Source: Thelonectria olida (lineage: Eukaryota > Ascomycota > Sordariomycetes > Hypocreales > Nectriaceae). From it: a stretch of DNA of 64,000 nucleotides. A program made the position numbers and the translations under genes. Location of the stretch: NCBI GenBank assembly GCA_020736575.1, contig JAGPYM010000004.1, forward strand, positions 2,666,001 to 2,730,000. The letters are read 5' to 3'. The first letter of the stretch is position 1. Each line of letters opens with the position of its first letter. The notes under the pieces were generated by a model. The model ran no database searches, was not told where the DNA came from, and was given only the letters and a program-made list of their open reading frames with translations. Below, one piece after another: positions 43,442 to 55,931 of this stretch.

Positions 43442-46299
43442 TCAGGCAAGAGCCGCTAGACGTTGGAGACAAGAAAGAACACCTAGAGTCGCTTGATTAG
43501 AACTTGTTTTCGTTTTGGGTGACACCACTGGGTACTCACCACTGACACCCTGCGTCAATGTGGCCGTCGCCTCAGTGTTTCGGTTACCGAGGCTGACTGT
43601 CACCACATCCTTGACGGTGCCGTCGTCCTGAAGCCTGTTGGCCCACTTGAAGACTTTTTCATCCTCTCGACCATCTCCGATGACCATGAGGAAGTCGACA
43701 GGGTCCTTATGGGTGTCATCAGGGCCCATGTGCGTCTTCAGGTTCTCAAACACTTTGCGTGCCGCGCCCTTCTTGGTCCAATCGATGGGTTCAACAGCAA
43801 TGGACCCATCGAGAGGAATGGCGTGGACTCGCTGAGCTTCACAAGCATCGTTAACGTGACTTGAACAATCCGAAGCCTGTCGCGAGGCCGACTCATAGTC
43901 CTCGGCGCTCTTGTAGTGGAAGATGAGACTGCAGCGACGTTCTTCAATCTCAGCTCCCGGTGTTCGCTCGAGGTAGTAGGTCATGATGGGCTTGACCGAC
44001 TCCTTCCAATCCTTCACCTGGTCTAGATCCGCCCGCTCTACCCACTTCTCTTCGCCAGTTTCCCTGACGAAGCAGCCGTTCTCAGCAATCAATCCCAAAT
44101 TGGGGACACGGCGGAAGACTCTGTCGAGCTCCTCAGGCCGGCGGCCGGACATGACGTAGACGGTGTTGCGGTCGTCCAAAAGCAGATCATTCAATACATC
44201 CAGTGTCCTTTGCGGGCTGATTGGAATGATCTGGTTGACAGGGCCCCAGCTGACAAGAGTACCCTCGTAGTCCAGGATAAACAGTCTGCGCTTCGCATTC
44301 TGATATTTTGCGGATACACCATGGATCGATAGTCGAGGGACTGAGGTCTGGTCTCGCTTGTGCTGCTCGTCATAAACAAGGTCGAGACGTGAAAGAAACT
44401 CGCTGAACCAGTGAGAGCCAGTGTGTTTCACTACACGGCCGTAAAGCTTCTCCCACCGTTGTTCTTTCTCCTCGTCGCCCATTTCCAAAGCTTGCTTGAT
44501 CGCGTTGGCGCATTGTCGATAGTCCCAGGGGTTCACAGACAGTTCATTCTTATTGAACAGGGACGAAGTGCCAGTGAACTCGGACAAGATCAGGGAGCCA
44601 TGCTTCTTCTCGGGAAGCAGGTTTCCGTCTTGGCAAAAGAGGTACTCATGAGAGGTCAAATTCATACCTTCGCGCTGGCTGGTGATCATAAGGGCATCGG
44701 CGATGGTTAGCAAAGCGAGGTACTGCGCGTAGTCGATGTCCTGTTTCAAATACACGACGGGTTGGTACGCGAGGTTGGCCCAGGATGAGTTGACACGGGT
44801 GACAATGTCGGAAACAGTAGCATCTAGGTCGCTCTTCTCGCTCGAGGACAAGGCAACCTGAATCAAAACCGTGTTTTCACGCCACTGTGGGTTCTTGTTG
44901 AGGAACAACTCGTATGAGAGCAGCTTCTGTCGCACTCCACGGACGTGGTCCAGCTTGTCTCGAGCGACGATGAGCTTCTTTCCCTTGTAACGCTCCTGCA
45001 TAATTTGCAGCCACTTGGCAACCTCTTCATCGGCCAAGTGATTTTTTAGGCTCACAGGGTCGATGCCAATGGGTAAGTGAATGCAGTCAACGAATCGGTC
45101 TTCCAACTGTAGTCCATCCGGTGTTGCCTCAGCATTGAGGAGGCGGCTGCAGGTTTGCAAGAAATGGCGAGTGTATTCGTGGATCTGGAAGCCAATAAGA
45201 TTGGCACCCAGCATGCCTTCAAGGAGCTCCTTTCGAACAGCCAGACAACGGAAGACCTCAGAAGAAGGGAAAGCGACGTGAAGGAAGAAGCCAATCTTGG
45301 CATGAGGGAGCTTCTTGCGGACCATGCCGGGGACCAAGAGTAGATGGTAGTCGTGGATCCAGATTACATCACCACGCTTCCAGTTTTGAACGATACGGTC
45401 GGCAAAGGCTTGGTTGACGTTGACGTAATACTTCCATGAGTGGTCCTCGTAGGCCTTGCTCTTTGGGTTGTCGGGAATCTGGTAGTGAAAGACGGGCCAG
45501 AGAATGTTCTTGCAGAAGTGAGCATAATGACCGTCAAAGTCCTTATCGGAACAGAAGACCGTCAGCATGTTGTGTTCGGTAGCCAGCGTATCTTCGATGT
45601 CTTGTTTCTGTTGGGTTCCGTCGAGCGCATCGGTCGGCATGCCCAACGTGCCCACCCATGTGTAGTCGGCCAGCTTGCCGTCGCGGGCGGCAGCCTCAGC
45701 AGCATTGCGCAGGCCGCCGTTGCCCTGGTCTGCGTTTACCACCCTCCAGTGCGCCGAGGCGAAGACCCGGTCGTGACTCTCGCTTCTAACGAGAGATTTC
45801 GGCTGGATGACTCCTTGGCGACCCAGCTCCCGGGCCTTTTGCATCGTTCGGCTATGCTCGGCGATGGTGGCTGGCGGAGGCGAGTTGGCACGAGACTTGG
45901 GCTGGTTTGCCCGGCTGCCCCATGAGCGTAGCTCTTGGACATCGTTGGAGCTGAAAGCCCCAGGGAATTGTATACGGAAGCCATCTTCGTTGGTGTAGGG
46001 ATTCGGTGACTCGGGTTCTTCGACAGGGGTGTGGGGAGGAGTGAGGTCGTCTCGGCTCGCAAAGAGACTGGGCTGGCGTACAAGTTCGGCCCTCTGCGGC
46101 CGGGCTGGCTTAGGTATAGAGCTGCTGGGCTTGGGGGGGCGTCGTGCAGGATCAACACCTCGAGGAGGAGTGCCTGGAAGGGTAAAGTGGACGGTCTTGG
46201 GGAGGAAGCTATTTTCGCATTAGCCACCAAAATTGAGATGCGAGAAAGGATAAGTAAATCGAGGGGAATTACTTACAGAGAACACACAAAGACAGTCAT
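43442..46299 (-). CDS. Trehalose-6-phosphate synthase complex subunit, Tsl1/Tps3-like
   Basis: Three exons (46277-46299, 43540-46208, 43442-43482) encode 910 residues. The first exon is only 23 nt (MTVFVCSL), joined to FLPKTVHFTLPGTPPRG. A Pro/Ser-rich N-terminus leads into a GT20 trehalose-phosphate synthase-like domain (~150-620: VWIHDYHLLLVPGMVRKKLPHAKIGFFLHVAFPSSEVFR, SQREGMNLTSHEY). It is followed by a HAD trehalose phosphatase-like domain (~640-900). Active Tps2 phosphatases carry DxDGT; here the motif is DYEGT (654-658), the second Asp replaced by Glu, and the metal motif reads VIGDGREDEKVF. These changes suggest a regulatory rather than catalytic subunit, as with yeast Tsl1/Tps3, although a Tps2-type enzyme cannot be excluded. 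Trehalose synthesis here serves stress tolerance and storage. Confidence 0.85.
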
Positions 46300-49200
46300 G
46301 TTGGGCTAGTGTGGTTGATCACCTTCGTATAGGGTGTATAGGTGCAGGGTGTAAGTGGCTACAAGCAGCGCAATGGACTGCGGACTGAGTGGTGAGGGAG
46401 TCGGAATATATCTTAGAGCTCCCGTATGACGAATTCATGTGTGTACAAGACGGCAACTGATAGAGGCGTTTGTGTGGATTGTGCTAGATTCCTCGGAGGA
46501 TGGAAATGGATATCGATGGAGGTTGGTGTTTTTCCTTGTTGCAACGCAAAACGCCTCTTTGTCGCAGATGAGATCAGCAGGCAGGGGGGCAAAGGTTTCT
46601 CGGATCGGGACGAGCAGTTGCAGACGGGAAATGCAACGCAACACACACTTTTTGGTCGCTCTCAAATAAACAGAGATAAGAGGAGAGAATAGGAGAAAAC
46701 GGGTGACTGAGGCGTAGAGGAGAAAAGGGACAAGAAAGCGTAACACGAGAGTTTCTTGCTCGGTGTGATTTCTGTTTCCTCAAATCTCCGAACGTCGCCG
46801 TGCAGGCTCGGATTCCACTGAGCCGTGCCGTGAGATTGAGGTCAGGTGGTTCGACAGCTTCAAGCTTGGACAGCTCTCCGACCGCAGCTCCAGTCAGGCT
46901 GGCGCAATTGCGAGGTGAGTCGAGAGACTCGAGAAGACAGCAGGGATGAATGACAATAGGAGTCAGAGAGGTAGGGAGTAGGGATGCTGGGGAAGAAAGG
47001 AATTGAGCCCCGAAGAAAAGCACTGAGCACTGACGTAATGTGCGATATGTGCTTTATGGGGATTGGGGGGAGCTCGGGAGGGCGAAGGGTTTGGTCAACG
47101 TCCCAACGGACAGAGCTCCGGAAAAGGTGGGCTTATAAGGAACGAGGCGCAAAGAGGGTGTAAGTGCAAGTCCCAGGTGAGACAAGGTGGATGTAGACGG
47201 ACGTTGTTTGGAGGAACTGGATGGACAGGAGGGCTGGACCAGATAACAAATCAAGCAGTGACGTCTTAGAAGAGGAAGTTCATCCAGGAGCAGGAGGGTT
47301 TAGTCCGTGGCTGGCTGGAGAATTGTTGAAATCAAGAAGAGGGGGAGGGGCAAAACAGAGAATCTCGATGAGGGGAAGCTGCCAAGTATAAGAGAAAAAT
47401 CCATTCCATGACGAGAAAAAAAACACTCTCGATGGAAACATGGGTCACGATGGCATGAGACGGGCGGGACGGGACGGATTGATGACAGACAGACGGATGG
47501 CCATGAATGTACAATGCTGTCACTCACTGTAACGGGTACCTGTGATGCAGGTATTATTTCCTTCTTTTTTTTTTTTTTTTTTTTTTCTCTCGCGATGGGG
47601 CTCGAGGCCACGATGGTCCAGAGTCGGAGCCAGGGCCGATGCGAGGAGGAGTCCCATTGTGATTTTTTTTTCTTCCTCTTCCCTGCCTTGGCTCCCACCA
47701 GTTGGTTGGCTGGCTTGCTGGCTTGGGCCTCTTTGGGCGTTGGAGAATGAGGCCCAGAGTTCCAAGTTGGGTTGGAATTAGCGCTGAGGCTAAAGACGGG
47801 CCAGCGGGGTGGGTTGGCATCCGGATGGTTTGCTGGGATTGGATTTCGTGCTTTGGTTCGGGCATCCCTGCCCACCCATCATAACTGTGGTGGCATGCAT
47901 TTGTAGACGGAGGCCTGCACTCCGTAACTCCCTCTGACGAGACCTGACAAACGGGACAAACGGGAGACGGAGAGGGAGCGAAGTGTCGACAAGGGACATT
48001 GGCACGGCCGTCAGCCAAACACGGGACAGAACCGGGGGTCTGGAGGCGAGGTACATGAGAGCGCGGCGCATCACATCGGGCTTGTAGGGATGCGTGTGGA
48101 GAAGCAGCTGCTGGGTGATGATAAATGTATGATGCGCTTATGGTGTCGCGGTACGAATACCTACCTAACTTACAGCGGGTGCTGGGACTGTCTTGGAAGA
48201 GATTCAGACCTCCCTAGACCAACGATGCATCTGTCGTTTCTTTTCCATCCTCCAGCGTTTGAACAGGTGACAGTTGAAACACCTCAAACGTGAATGCTTA
48301 ATTGACGGAGAAAAGTGCCGTTATTTCGAGTCTAAACACTCCCCCGAAGCTCCTTCCCAGCGCACCGTAATCGACCAGTTTTAAACGGCAGGAGCTTCCT
48401 ACCCACGTTCTCATTCTGGCGCATTCTGGCTCCCTCCCAATCATTCCACACACGCCCCCAGCAACCCGCCAACTCAACGGGCAACATTCCCGCCAAAACA
48501 ATGTGATCTATCTTTATCTTTCTTTCTCTTGTGCATGTGTGATATGTACTGCAAACACATCCTTACGCATGCCGGAATTACAAAACAAGACACTGCCCGG
48601 TTCGCCCTCATGCGGTCGAGAGATAGGACGAGGGGAAGGATTTCGTCAGTCAATCACGTATTGTTGTGGGCAAGCAATTATCCCAGCCCTGCATTCCATC
48701 TTGCATTCTCAGATTCGGCTCCGACGATCCAATAGAAGATGGCATGGGATGCCTGTGCCTAAGGTATTGTGCAAGGCGCAACTATAAGGTGCTGCAGGAT
48801 TGCTGCATGGATTCTGTTGTGTCGATTACGGCAGTTGACTGAACAATCGAACTGCCAGATTCATGAACAGGTCAGCCAGTTGAGCTCGGCTGTGACTGCG
48901 TGATGACAGCCCAGTCTCATCGGTGCCAAGAATACCCCATCATTCATGATCTAGTTGCCTGCCAGCTTCCGTGTGCTCTGTGCGGGCAGCCAAGCGAACA
49001 TCTACTATGTACAGACCAGAAAGAGGCTTGTGTCGTCAGCCCGACCACGTATCTTCCTCGGCGTCAATAATGCAAGAAACAGGGCAAGCAGAACTTTGGC
49101 CCTGGTTTTGCGGGCCAGTCAACGCAAGTCAGGAGTGTCATCCATTGCCTGTCTTTGCTTGCCTCCCTGTCCTGTCCCGCCTCGCTTCCAGCCACCGAGA

Positions 49201-52200
49201 TGCTAAACAAACAATTCTGATGCATCTGCATGCACCACCATTACTCTTGCCCTCCCGTCTCAGGCCGCTCACGACTTTTTGTTACTGCTGGGGATTCGAT
49301 CCGCATGGACCATGGGATTGAGTGTGGAGAACGGGCGCATGCGAGTTGGCGGGCGTGCCATGTCCATGTTGATGGAGTCTTCTCCAGGATGCCATGCTAC
49401 TCGCTGCAATTATGCAAGCCTCGTTGATGCAGAACGTAAAATTTCGCGCGATTTCTTTTTTTTTCTTTTTTTTCTTCTGACCTTGAATCTTGATAGGGAC
49501 TTGCCACTGGGTTTCTCTCCTTGGCCTTTGCCACGGAACTGATAGATCACCTCGAGATTCCCGGCCTCAACCCGGCCGGCTATACGATGCTCGTAGCCGG
49601 TGACTGGATGCAAACGAACTACAGTTTCGAGACAGCAAACAAGACAATGGACAGTCAACAACATCACCCGACTTGATAGCATCCAGGTCCGATCTAGAAG
49701 CACTACTATCACTCGGAGAGCCCACAGCAAGGTGATCGATCTTCAGGTCCCCTCCATACTAAGGAAGCTACTGCTACTGCTAAAAAAGCGTTCTTGGGGC
49801 CCTGATTGCACCTCCACAACTGCTCCCCACAGCTCCCACATCCTCCCCGTCCCATCTCTTACCAACCCTGTGGGTAATCAGGGCGGCGGGTTCGGCCTAG
49901 ACGCTCAGCACCAACGCTCGGCACCACAGCAGATTGGTGCTGGCGTCTTGTGCTGCGTACCTGAGGGTGTGATGGACGACAGCAGGTGGAAGTCCCGGTT
50001 AGAACAGCAAACCGCATCGTCCAGCGCTATGGCATGCAACACAGGGGCATTGCTGAAAACGAGGCAAACCGTCGTCAGCATTGCAGTCCTCTGTTGATCT
50101 GCCCCGAGTATCAGGAATGATTGGCAATGGTTATTTCCTCAAGTGTTGGCTTTGATCAGCAAGTTGAGCATGTGCTATTATCAGCATGGCTGAGACAACA
50201 GCTTCAGCAACATCAGCTGTGCATTTCATCTGCAAGCCACTCATGCATCACCTTCCTCTGTGGTAATTTTTACGTTGCCATCCCACGGTTTCCAGCTGCA
50301 TCCCTCGGTCATCCGGTGTCATCCGTCCATCCGTTTGCATTTTTCGAGTAACGGCAAGACTATCGGTTTCTCCAACACCGAGACTTCAACCTCCGACGCC
50401 GTATGCCCCCACTAGTTGACGACCAACGGAAAAGCCACATACATGAGTGGATGATCTGATTCAAACGTGCTTGTCAAATCGAGATTCAACTCCAGAACAT
50501 GTGCGAAGCAGTCAAGTAGAGTTCCCAATCGTCATCTCCTGCCATGTATTGTGAAACCCGGGATCTCGCCGATCCGGCCCTTCATCCACCCCGCAGCCCG
50601 ACGGCTGAAGCTTGGTTGACATATGGCCCAAAGGAGACAATCCCGGCGGCGATGACTGGAGTCGAATACCACCCCTTGACTACTATTACCTGACCAGCCA
50701 TACATCTAGGCAGGCAAGCAGGTACCGTTGTGTTTCCGAGAGTACACGGTTGTTATTACCAAACTAGAACCTATTCTCATGACCACAACCAGCAACCCAT
50801 TCGTTGCTTCGCCGGGCTCCTCACCATACTTCGCACACCATCCTGTTGAGGCCTTCAACGCATGCGCCGCTCGAAATGAAGGAACCGCACAGGCTATTCT
50901 CACCGAGCGTATCCTACCCCTCACTCGCAATGCAAACTCATCTCTCTTCTCATGGTCCAGATGACCTCCGTTTCATCAACACACAACCCTCTCTTGTCAA
51001 CCTCGCCGCTCCAACTCCCGGCCCCAGTTCCCCACCGAGGCCCCGCGCGCCAGCATAAGAACCGGTGGTCTAGGGTAGCCCCGCGGCTTTCCGCCCGTGA
51101 TGATGACTGCTTCTCGAAAACCACCAGTCACGATCGGTGGAGTCACCTCGTGGGCCAGAGCCGACCTGCAAGAAGCGCCGCAAGACGTTGGTTGCTCCGC
51201 CCTCTACTATCCTGCAGAGCACTAATCTTGGACCTCTCTGAACCTCCTTCAGGTGCAGTACCTACATATTTCCTACACACACACAATGCCGTATTTGTGG
51301 TTTCTTTATCTCGCAGCAGCGTGGCCCCTGTCAAGCCCTGGCTTTTTACCCCGTGGTGCTTGGTATGTAGCATTTGGCTCTTCAAGAACCATCCATCACA
51401 TCTAGTTACGGATTATCAGAAAAGGAAAAGCTCCGTTTCCCTGGCACAAGCGACTGCCGGCTCCGGTGGGCCAGGCCCGAGAAGACCCGAGGCGGGCTGG
51501 GCACAGCGATGAGAAGCATGGCCATTATTCGAATTCTAAACGTCTATTGGTGTATGAATGAGGCTGTTGTATGTGTGCGTATGCATGTGCATCCCTAAGC
51601 GGTGCATATCTCGACTTGACGAGCTTGGTTGCAAGGTTCAAATGGTACCTTGCGTCTCTGTCTCTCACTAAAGCCACCTACTGAGACCTAGGCCTACAAC
51701 GAGAGGGATAAAAGAAAGGAAAAGAGTTCCATATTGCTTGCTAGAACGCGGGCCGACCCAATGGTTCGATGATGGCTGGCTGCAATGTTACCCCACAACA
51801 CCACTACCCGGGCAGAGAGACATTTGAAGCTATCGTGAGCTTCATCGGAGGTCCTAATTCGACAAGTTTTTCCCTGGTTCTGACGCCCGTTGGGATGACT
51901 CTTACTGTACTCTTGTGCAGCCGAGATATCCTCGAGAGTGCCACAACCCGAAGCCCCGAGCACTGCACTTTTCTTTGCAAGCGAACCTATCAGCGTGCTA
52001 CATTTTGCTTTGGAAACCCGACCACACACCCGCGATACTCCCCCATTCCTTATTATGCAATCGTCCATCATGGGAGAAGCAGATCGGCACTATCGAGGTT
52101 CGAGCAAGGAAGTACCTGCAACCAACATACTCCCACCCACGGACGGCAGCGGTCCAAGGACCAGCTATGCTGCACCACCCTTTGAGATACAACTTAACCT

Positions 52201-52691
52201 TGGTTGCTGCACCGTCGACTTTGGTTGCGGACCAACCAACTTTCCACAACCAACTCCCGGACGGTGCATGATCTAGCTGTTTGCTGGCGTCGGTAGGTGC
52301 CCGTACGTGGCTCTCCCCTCTGCCTCTGAGCCGCTCCGCCACTGAGCACCTTACTGGCCGACCGTTCCGTTGCCTATTTTCCTGACACCCAGGGTCGATG
52401 GTTGTCAGTAATTGCAGAACCCTTGTGGTGCCACGAACAGGAGGCGCGTCTAAGTTAGCGAGTCAGAAAAGCACGCCTTGCAGGCTTGCATCCGGACGAA
52501 TGCAGGTGGTTGGGTGCAACAAATCGAGACTCCGAAGGTGGAACCGCTTCCAAATCAAGGGCCAAAGAGGCAAATATTCTTCCAGCATTTTGACCGTGTG
52601 AATCGACACTGTCGCCTTCTCACGGGAGGATTGTGTCTGTTTCAAGGGGGTATCTCGATCCGAGGTATTGTCTTTTGTTTTCATCGGGCTT
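46300..52691. other. Long gene-poor region (6.4 kb)
   Basis: No convincing coding gene. Frames reach 190 codons (47300-47875 and 50952-51512) but are low-complexity or motif-free and overlap others on the opposite strand. It includes the leader/promoter of the trehalose gene and a T22 tract. Low-copy transcripts or a gene with very short exons could be missed. Confidence 0.45.
47565..47586. repeat. Homopolymer tract, 22 T
   Basis: This is an uninterrupted run of 22 T on the + strand (22 A on the - strand) flanked by C/T-rich sequence. It lies in the gene-poor region about 1.27 kb upstream of the trehalose gene start. Confidence 0.8.
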
Positions 52692-54341
52692 CTAATTCCG
52701 CCAAAGCCGGACGGCCTTGTCCTTGCCACCGCTCGCAACTCTTTTCCCATCCGGCGCCCAATCCACCGCATACACCTCATCTTGATGGCCGGGGAGGTCC
52801 ACCGCGAGCTTGTGGGATGCCATTGACCACACCTTCAAGGTTGTATCCTTTGATCCTGTCACCAGTAGCCTTGAATCTGCCGAGAATGCGCACTGATATA
52901 CGGGAGCCACATGTCCTCGCAGGGTGTTGATGAACTTGCCGTCTCTGAAGCAAATCGTTAGTGTTTGAGGCCATCTGGATAAATCCGGGGACATACCTTG
53001 CGCTCCAAATCTTGGCGTGGTTATCCCAACCTGCACTTGCAATGAGGCTACCGTCGGGTGAAAACGAGACGTGGTTAATCTGCTTTTGGTGACCTAGTAG
53101 ACGAGCAACGGGCTTCGTTCCTTGGCTTGGATCCCAGAGATACATGGTGAAGTCATCACTTGCCGAGACGAGACGCTCTACGACCTGACCCTGGAACTTT
53201 GCAGCCTTCTCAAAACGCTCCTTGGCCTTGGTTCGCTTGGCCTCCTCGCCATCTGGTACCGGCGTGTGGTCATAGAAGGCCGTCCGCAACGCAAAGTCGG
53301 TGGAAAGCGCCAAGTGGTTCACCCAGTGAGCATGTGAAGATAGCGTGTGCACCAGCGTCCCCTTTTCGGCATTCCACACTCGCACCGTCTTGTCGTGGCT
53401 TGCGCTGTAGATGTGTCCCGTTCCACCCCAACGCACGCAGCTGACGCTGCTCTTGTGCCCAGATAGGACGTGTTCTGTTCGGCCCGTGTTGACCACCCAC
53501 ACGCGGACGGTGGCATCCTTGCTCGCGCTCGCAATGCGAGGTGTCCCGTCTCTCCAGAGATGATAAGGCTCCCACGCAATGTTTGTCACCCACTTCGAAT
53601 GTCCCGTCAGAGGGCTTCCCACGGCCTTTCCAGTGTCGGGGTTCCAGAGGCGCAGCGATTTGTCCATGCTCCCCGTGGCCAACCTCTCGCCGTCAGGCGA
53701 CCAGGCCACGCAGAGCACCCACCCGCTGTGGCCGCTGAGGGTGTGCTTTGGCGTGCCCGTCTCCGTGTCCCATATCCGAGCCGTCTTATCGCCGGAGCCA
53801 GTGGCCAGCAGGCCGCTACTCTTGGGGCTGAACTGTGCCGCCAGGATGGCTTCCCCGTGGCCAGGCATCCGGTGCGACATGCGTGTCACTGCGTGGACTT
53901 TAAAGACGGCTTGAGGCTCGGCGCTGAGCGTGACGGTCGTTTCAAAGGGGTTCTCGATGCCATGGCTGCGGAGCAGCTGGAGCAGGTCTGTCGGGTATTG
54001 ATCGACGACGATGTCGGTGCCGGGGACGTGGATGCGGAAACGGTATGGGAGGAATTCTTCCCTTTCCTGTGCGATGCGGGTTAGTATACGCAGGATCCAT
54101 TAGACGATTTGCATACTCTAGCGAGGAGTGTGTTTAATAGAAGCGACAGGTTCTTCTCTGAGGCATCTGCAAGAGGCACCTCAATCACATCGGCCATCTG
54201 CTGGCCATCCCCATCGACGAAGCGAGCCTTGAACGACCCCGCGGGCCCAGCTGCAATAGCCGTGACATCCTGCTGAATCTGCGTGCGCTCAAGATCCTCT
54301 CTCCTCTGCCGCTTGGACGGCGGAGGCACAATCGTCGCCAT
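52692..54341 (-). CDS. rsa4: Ribosome assembly WD40 protein Rsa4/Notchless
   Basis: Three exons (54117-54341, 52997-54066, 52692-52944) encode 515 residues, the family's usual length. Rsa4/NLE1 sits on pre-60S particles; its N-terminal NLE domain (ubiquitin-like, here ~35-110, containing QQMADVIEVPLADASEKNLSLLLNTLLARE and FRIHVPGTDIVVDQYPTDLLQLLRSHGI) is held by the Rea1/Midasin MIDAS domain, and ATP-driven pulling releases assembly factors. Seven to eight WD repeats follow (for example GSGDKTARIWDTETG, SGHKSSVSCVRWGG, SGGKDKAVRLWRN). The protein ends immediately after the last WD blade, as in yeast. It acts in nucleolus and nucleoplasm. Confidence 0.95.
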
Positions 54342-54872
54342 ATTTTACGCAATGAAGTTGGAATATTGTGAAGTGTACGAATAGGCCCCAACGGCGGGAT
54401 GATGGCGGGGCAGTAATTTTTCTGGCAAAATCTTTAGAAATTTTGGCGGTGAGGTTTTGCTATGGATACTCTAACAGTACCGGCGGGAACCCCCACACAT
54501 TCCCGTTAATAGAGCTGGTGTGCGGCTGGAAACTAAAATGCACAGACAGAAAGATAATCGACAAGTGCCACCCATTCTTCCCATCCTCTTCTTTATTATT
54601 CGTACTTTGACGCTCCAATGTGATTTTGATAGGCCAAGCCCTGCCCTGGTCACAAGACGGAGTTCTCATCCAAGACAGAGCTTTTGTCCAAGGCCTTATC
54701 AACGACGCTTGGCTGCCCTGGTTGGCCTTGCTTGTCCCTTCGTCGGCCGACATCTCTTTTAGCCCGAGGATTGTTGCTACCTGGATCGGAGCTGGCAGTG
54801 TCAGAAACTTGAGGTGGAATCTGATCTTGGTCTGGAGCTTGACTTTGGGCTTCTTCCGGGACCAGGCGATTT
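54342..54872. other. Intergenic region
   Basis: This is upstream of RSA4 and downstream of the zinc-finger gene. No feature is identified. Confidence 0.5.
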
Positions 54873-55931
54873 CTAGGTAACCTGTTGCTGTGCTGCTTGC
54901 GACGATCCCTGTGAAGGCCGGCCGCGCATGCGCTTGGGGGGCCCGGGATAGTGCTGGAACGAAGGCATAGCCATTCCCTGGACGGGAGGGATTTGGGCTT
55001 GCTGGCCATTTTGCTGCGAGAGATACATCGATGACTGCTGCATCATGGCTTGGGCTTGAGCCTGGGCCTGAGCTTGTGCCTGTGCTTGAACTTGTACTTG
55101 GACATCCTGCCCTGGCAGTGGCTGCTGTTGCACAGGTGTCTGCTGTTGTTGCTGCTGTCCCATGTCGGTCTGTCGCCGGCGGCTTTTCCTCATAGAAACG
55201 CCTGTGCGCTTGCCATCTTCGATTTCGCGGTGTCGCTTGTCCTGAAGTTCCTGCCTTCTTTGTCGCTGTACGTCTTCGTTTTGAACTGCGTAGATGGCAG
55301 CGATTCTGAGTTGGAGTTGGGAGAGGATGCCTAGTCGTTCTGGTTGCGACATTTTGCGGTATTCGCTTTTGAATTGATGAAACGTATCGCCGGTCAGACG
55401 GAGGACCGCGTTCGAGACGCCTGCTACTTGAATCGCAGCCGAGGTCTCCGCATCAGGCTGAGGTCCATCATCTAGACCTCATTAGCAACTGGAAAACTCT
55501 GTATTCGGTGCTTGCTCACCTTCTGCATCTTCTGCATCATTCTCTTCTTCGCTGGCAGGTTCGGGGGTCGGGGGCTCGGGCGTGCCGGGTTCGTGGTTGT
55601 GCTGGTCACAGGTAATGGTCAACACCCATCCACCCATCGTCTTCCTGTGCACTGCCTTGGCCTTCCATGGACAATCCGTCTTCTTTGTCGTTGTCTTGTG
55701 CTTGGTCGCCATGCATCGGTACGGTCTTCCTCCTCGGTCGCAGACGAGATCACATCGGACAATCTCGTTTCCTGGGATGTCGGCGCCTCCGACTTTGCCG
55801 CGATGGGACCTGGCCTTGACGACCTTGTAGCCATCCTTTTCCATACGGTCGTTGAGTTCCTTGAAGAGTTCATCATAGGAACCGAAGATGCCTGCGTGAG
55901 GCACCGAGACGGCCTCGAGGATGCCGAACAT
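54873..55931 (-). CDS. FAR1/GCM1-like zinc-finger protein with Gln-rich tail
   Basis: Two exons (55520-55931 and 54873-55471) encode 336 residues. Residues ~16-115 form a FAR1/WRKY-GCM1-like DNA-binding module: SYDELFKELNDRMEKDGYKVVKARSHRG, Cys60/Cys64 (RCDLVCDRGGRPY), Cys87 (TDCPWKA), Cys108 and His111/His113 (TITCDQHNHEP), consistent with zinc binding. In plants and transposons this fold binds DNA. A Glu/Pro-rich linker, a helical part with two basic clusters (QRQRRQELQDKRHREIEDGKR, MRKSRRRQ), then a Gln/Ala tract (AQAQAQAQAQAQA) follow. The basic patch could be a nuclear signal. It is probably a transcription factor, perhaps domesticated from a MULE-type transposase; no transposase catalytic domain is present. 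Confidence 0.8.
55060..55100. repeat. Hexanucleotide repeat encoding Gln-Ala
   Basis: An imperfect CAGGCT/CAAGCC-type hexanucleotide array (coding strand) gives the AQAQAQ tract of the zinc-finger protein. Length variation between strains is likely. Confidence 0.6.

Noticed and set aside
47300..47875. 191-codon frame on the - strand with a Lys run
   Set aside because: The Lys run is the 22-base A/T tract; the rest is motif-free.
50952..51512. 186-codon + strand frame
   Set aside because: Basic, Ser/Pro-rich and motif-free, without splice context or similarity I recognise.
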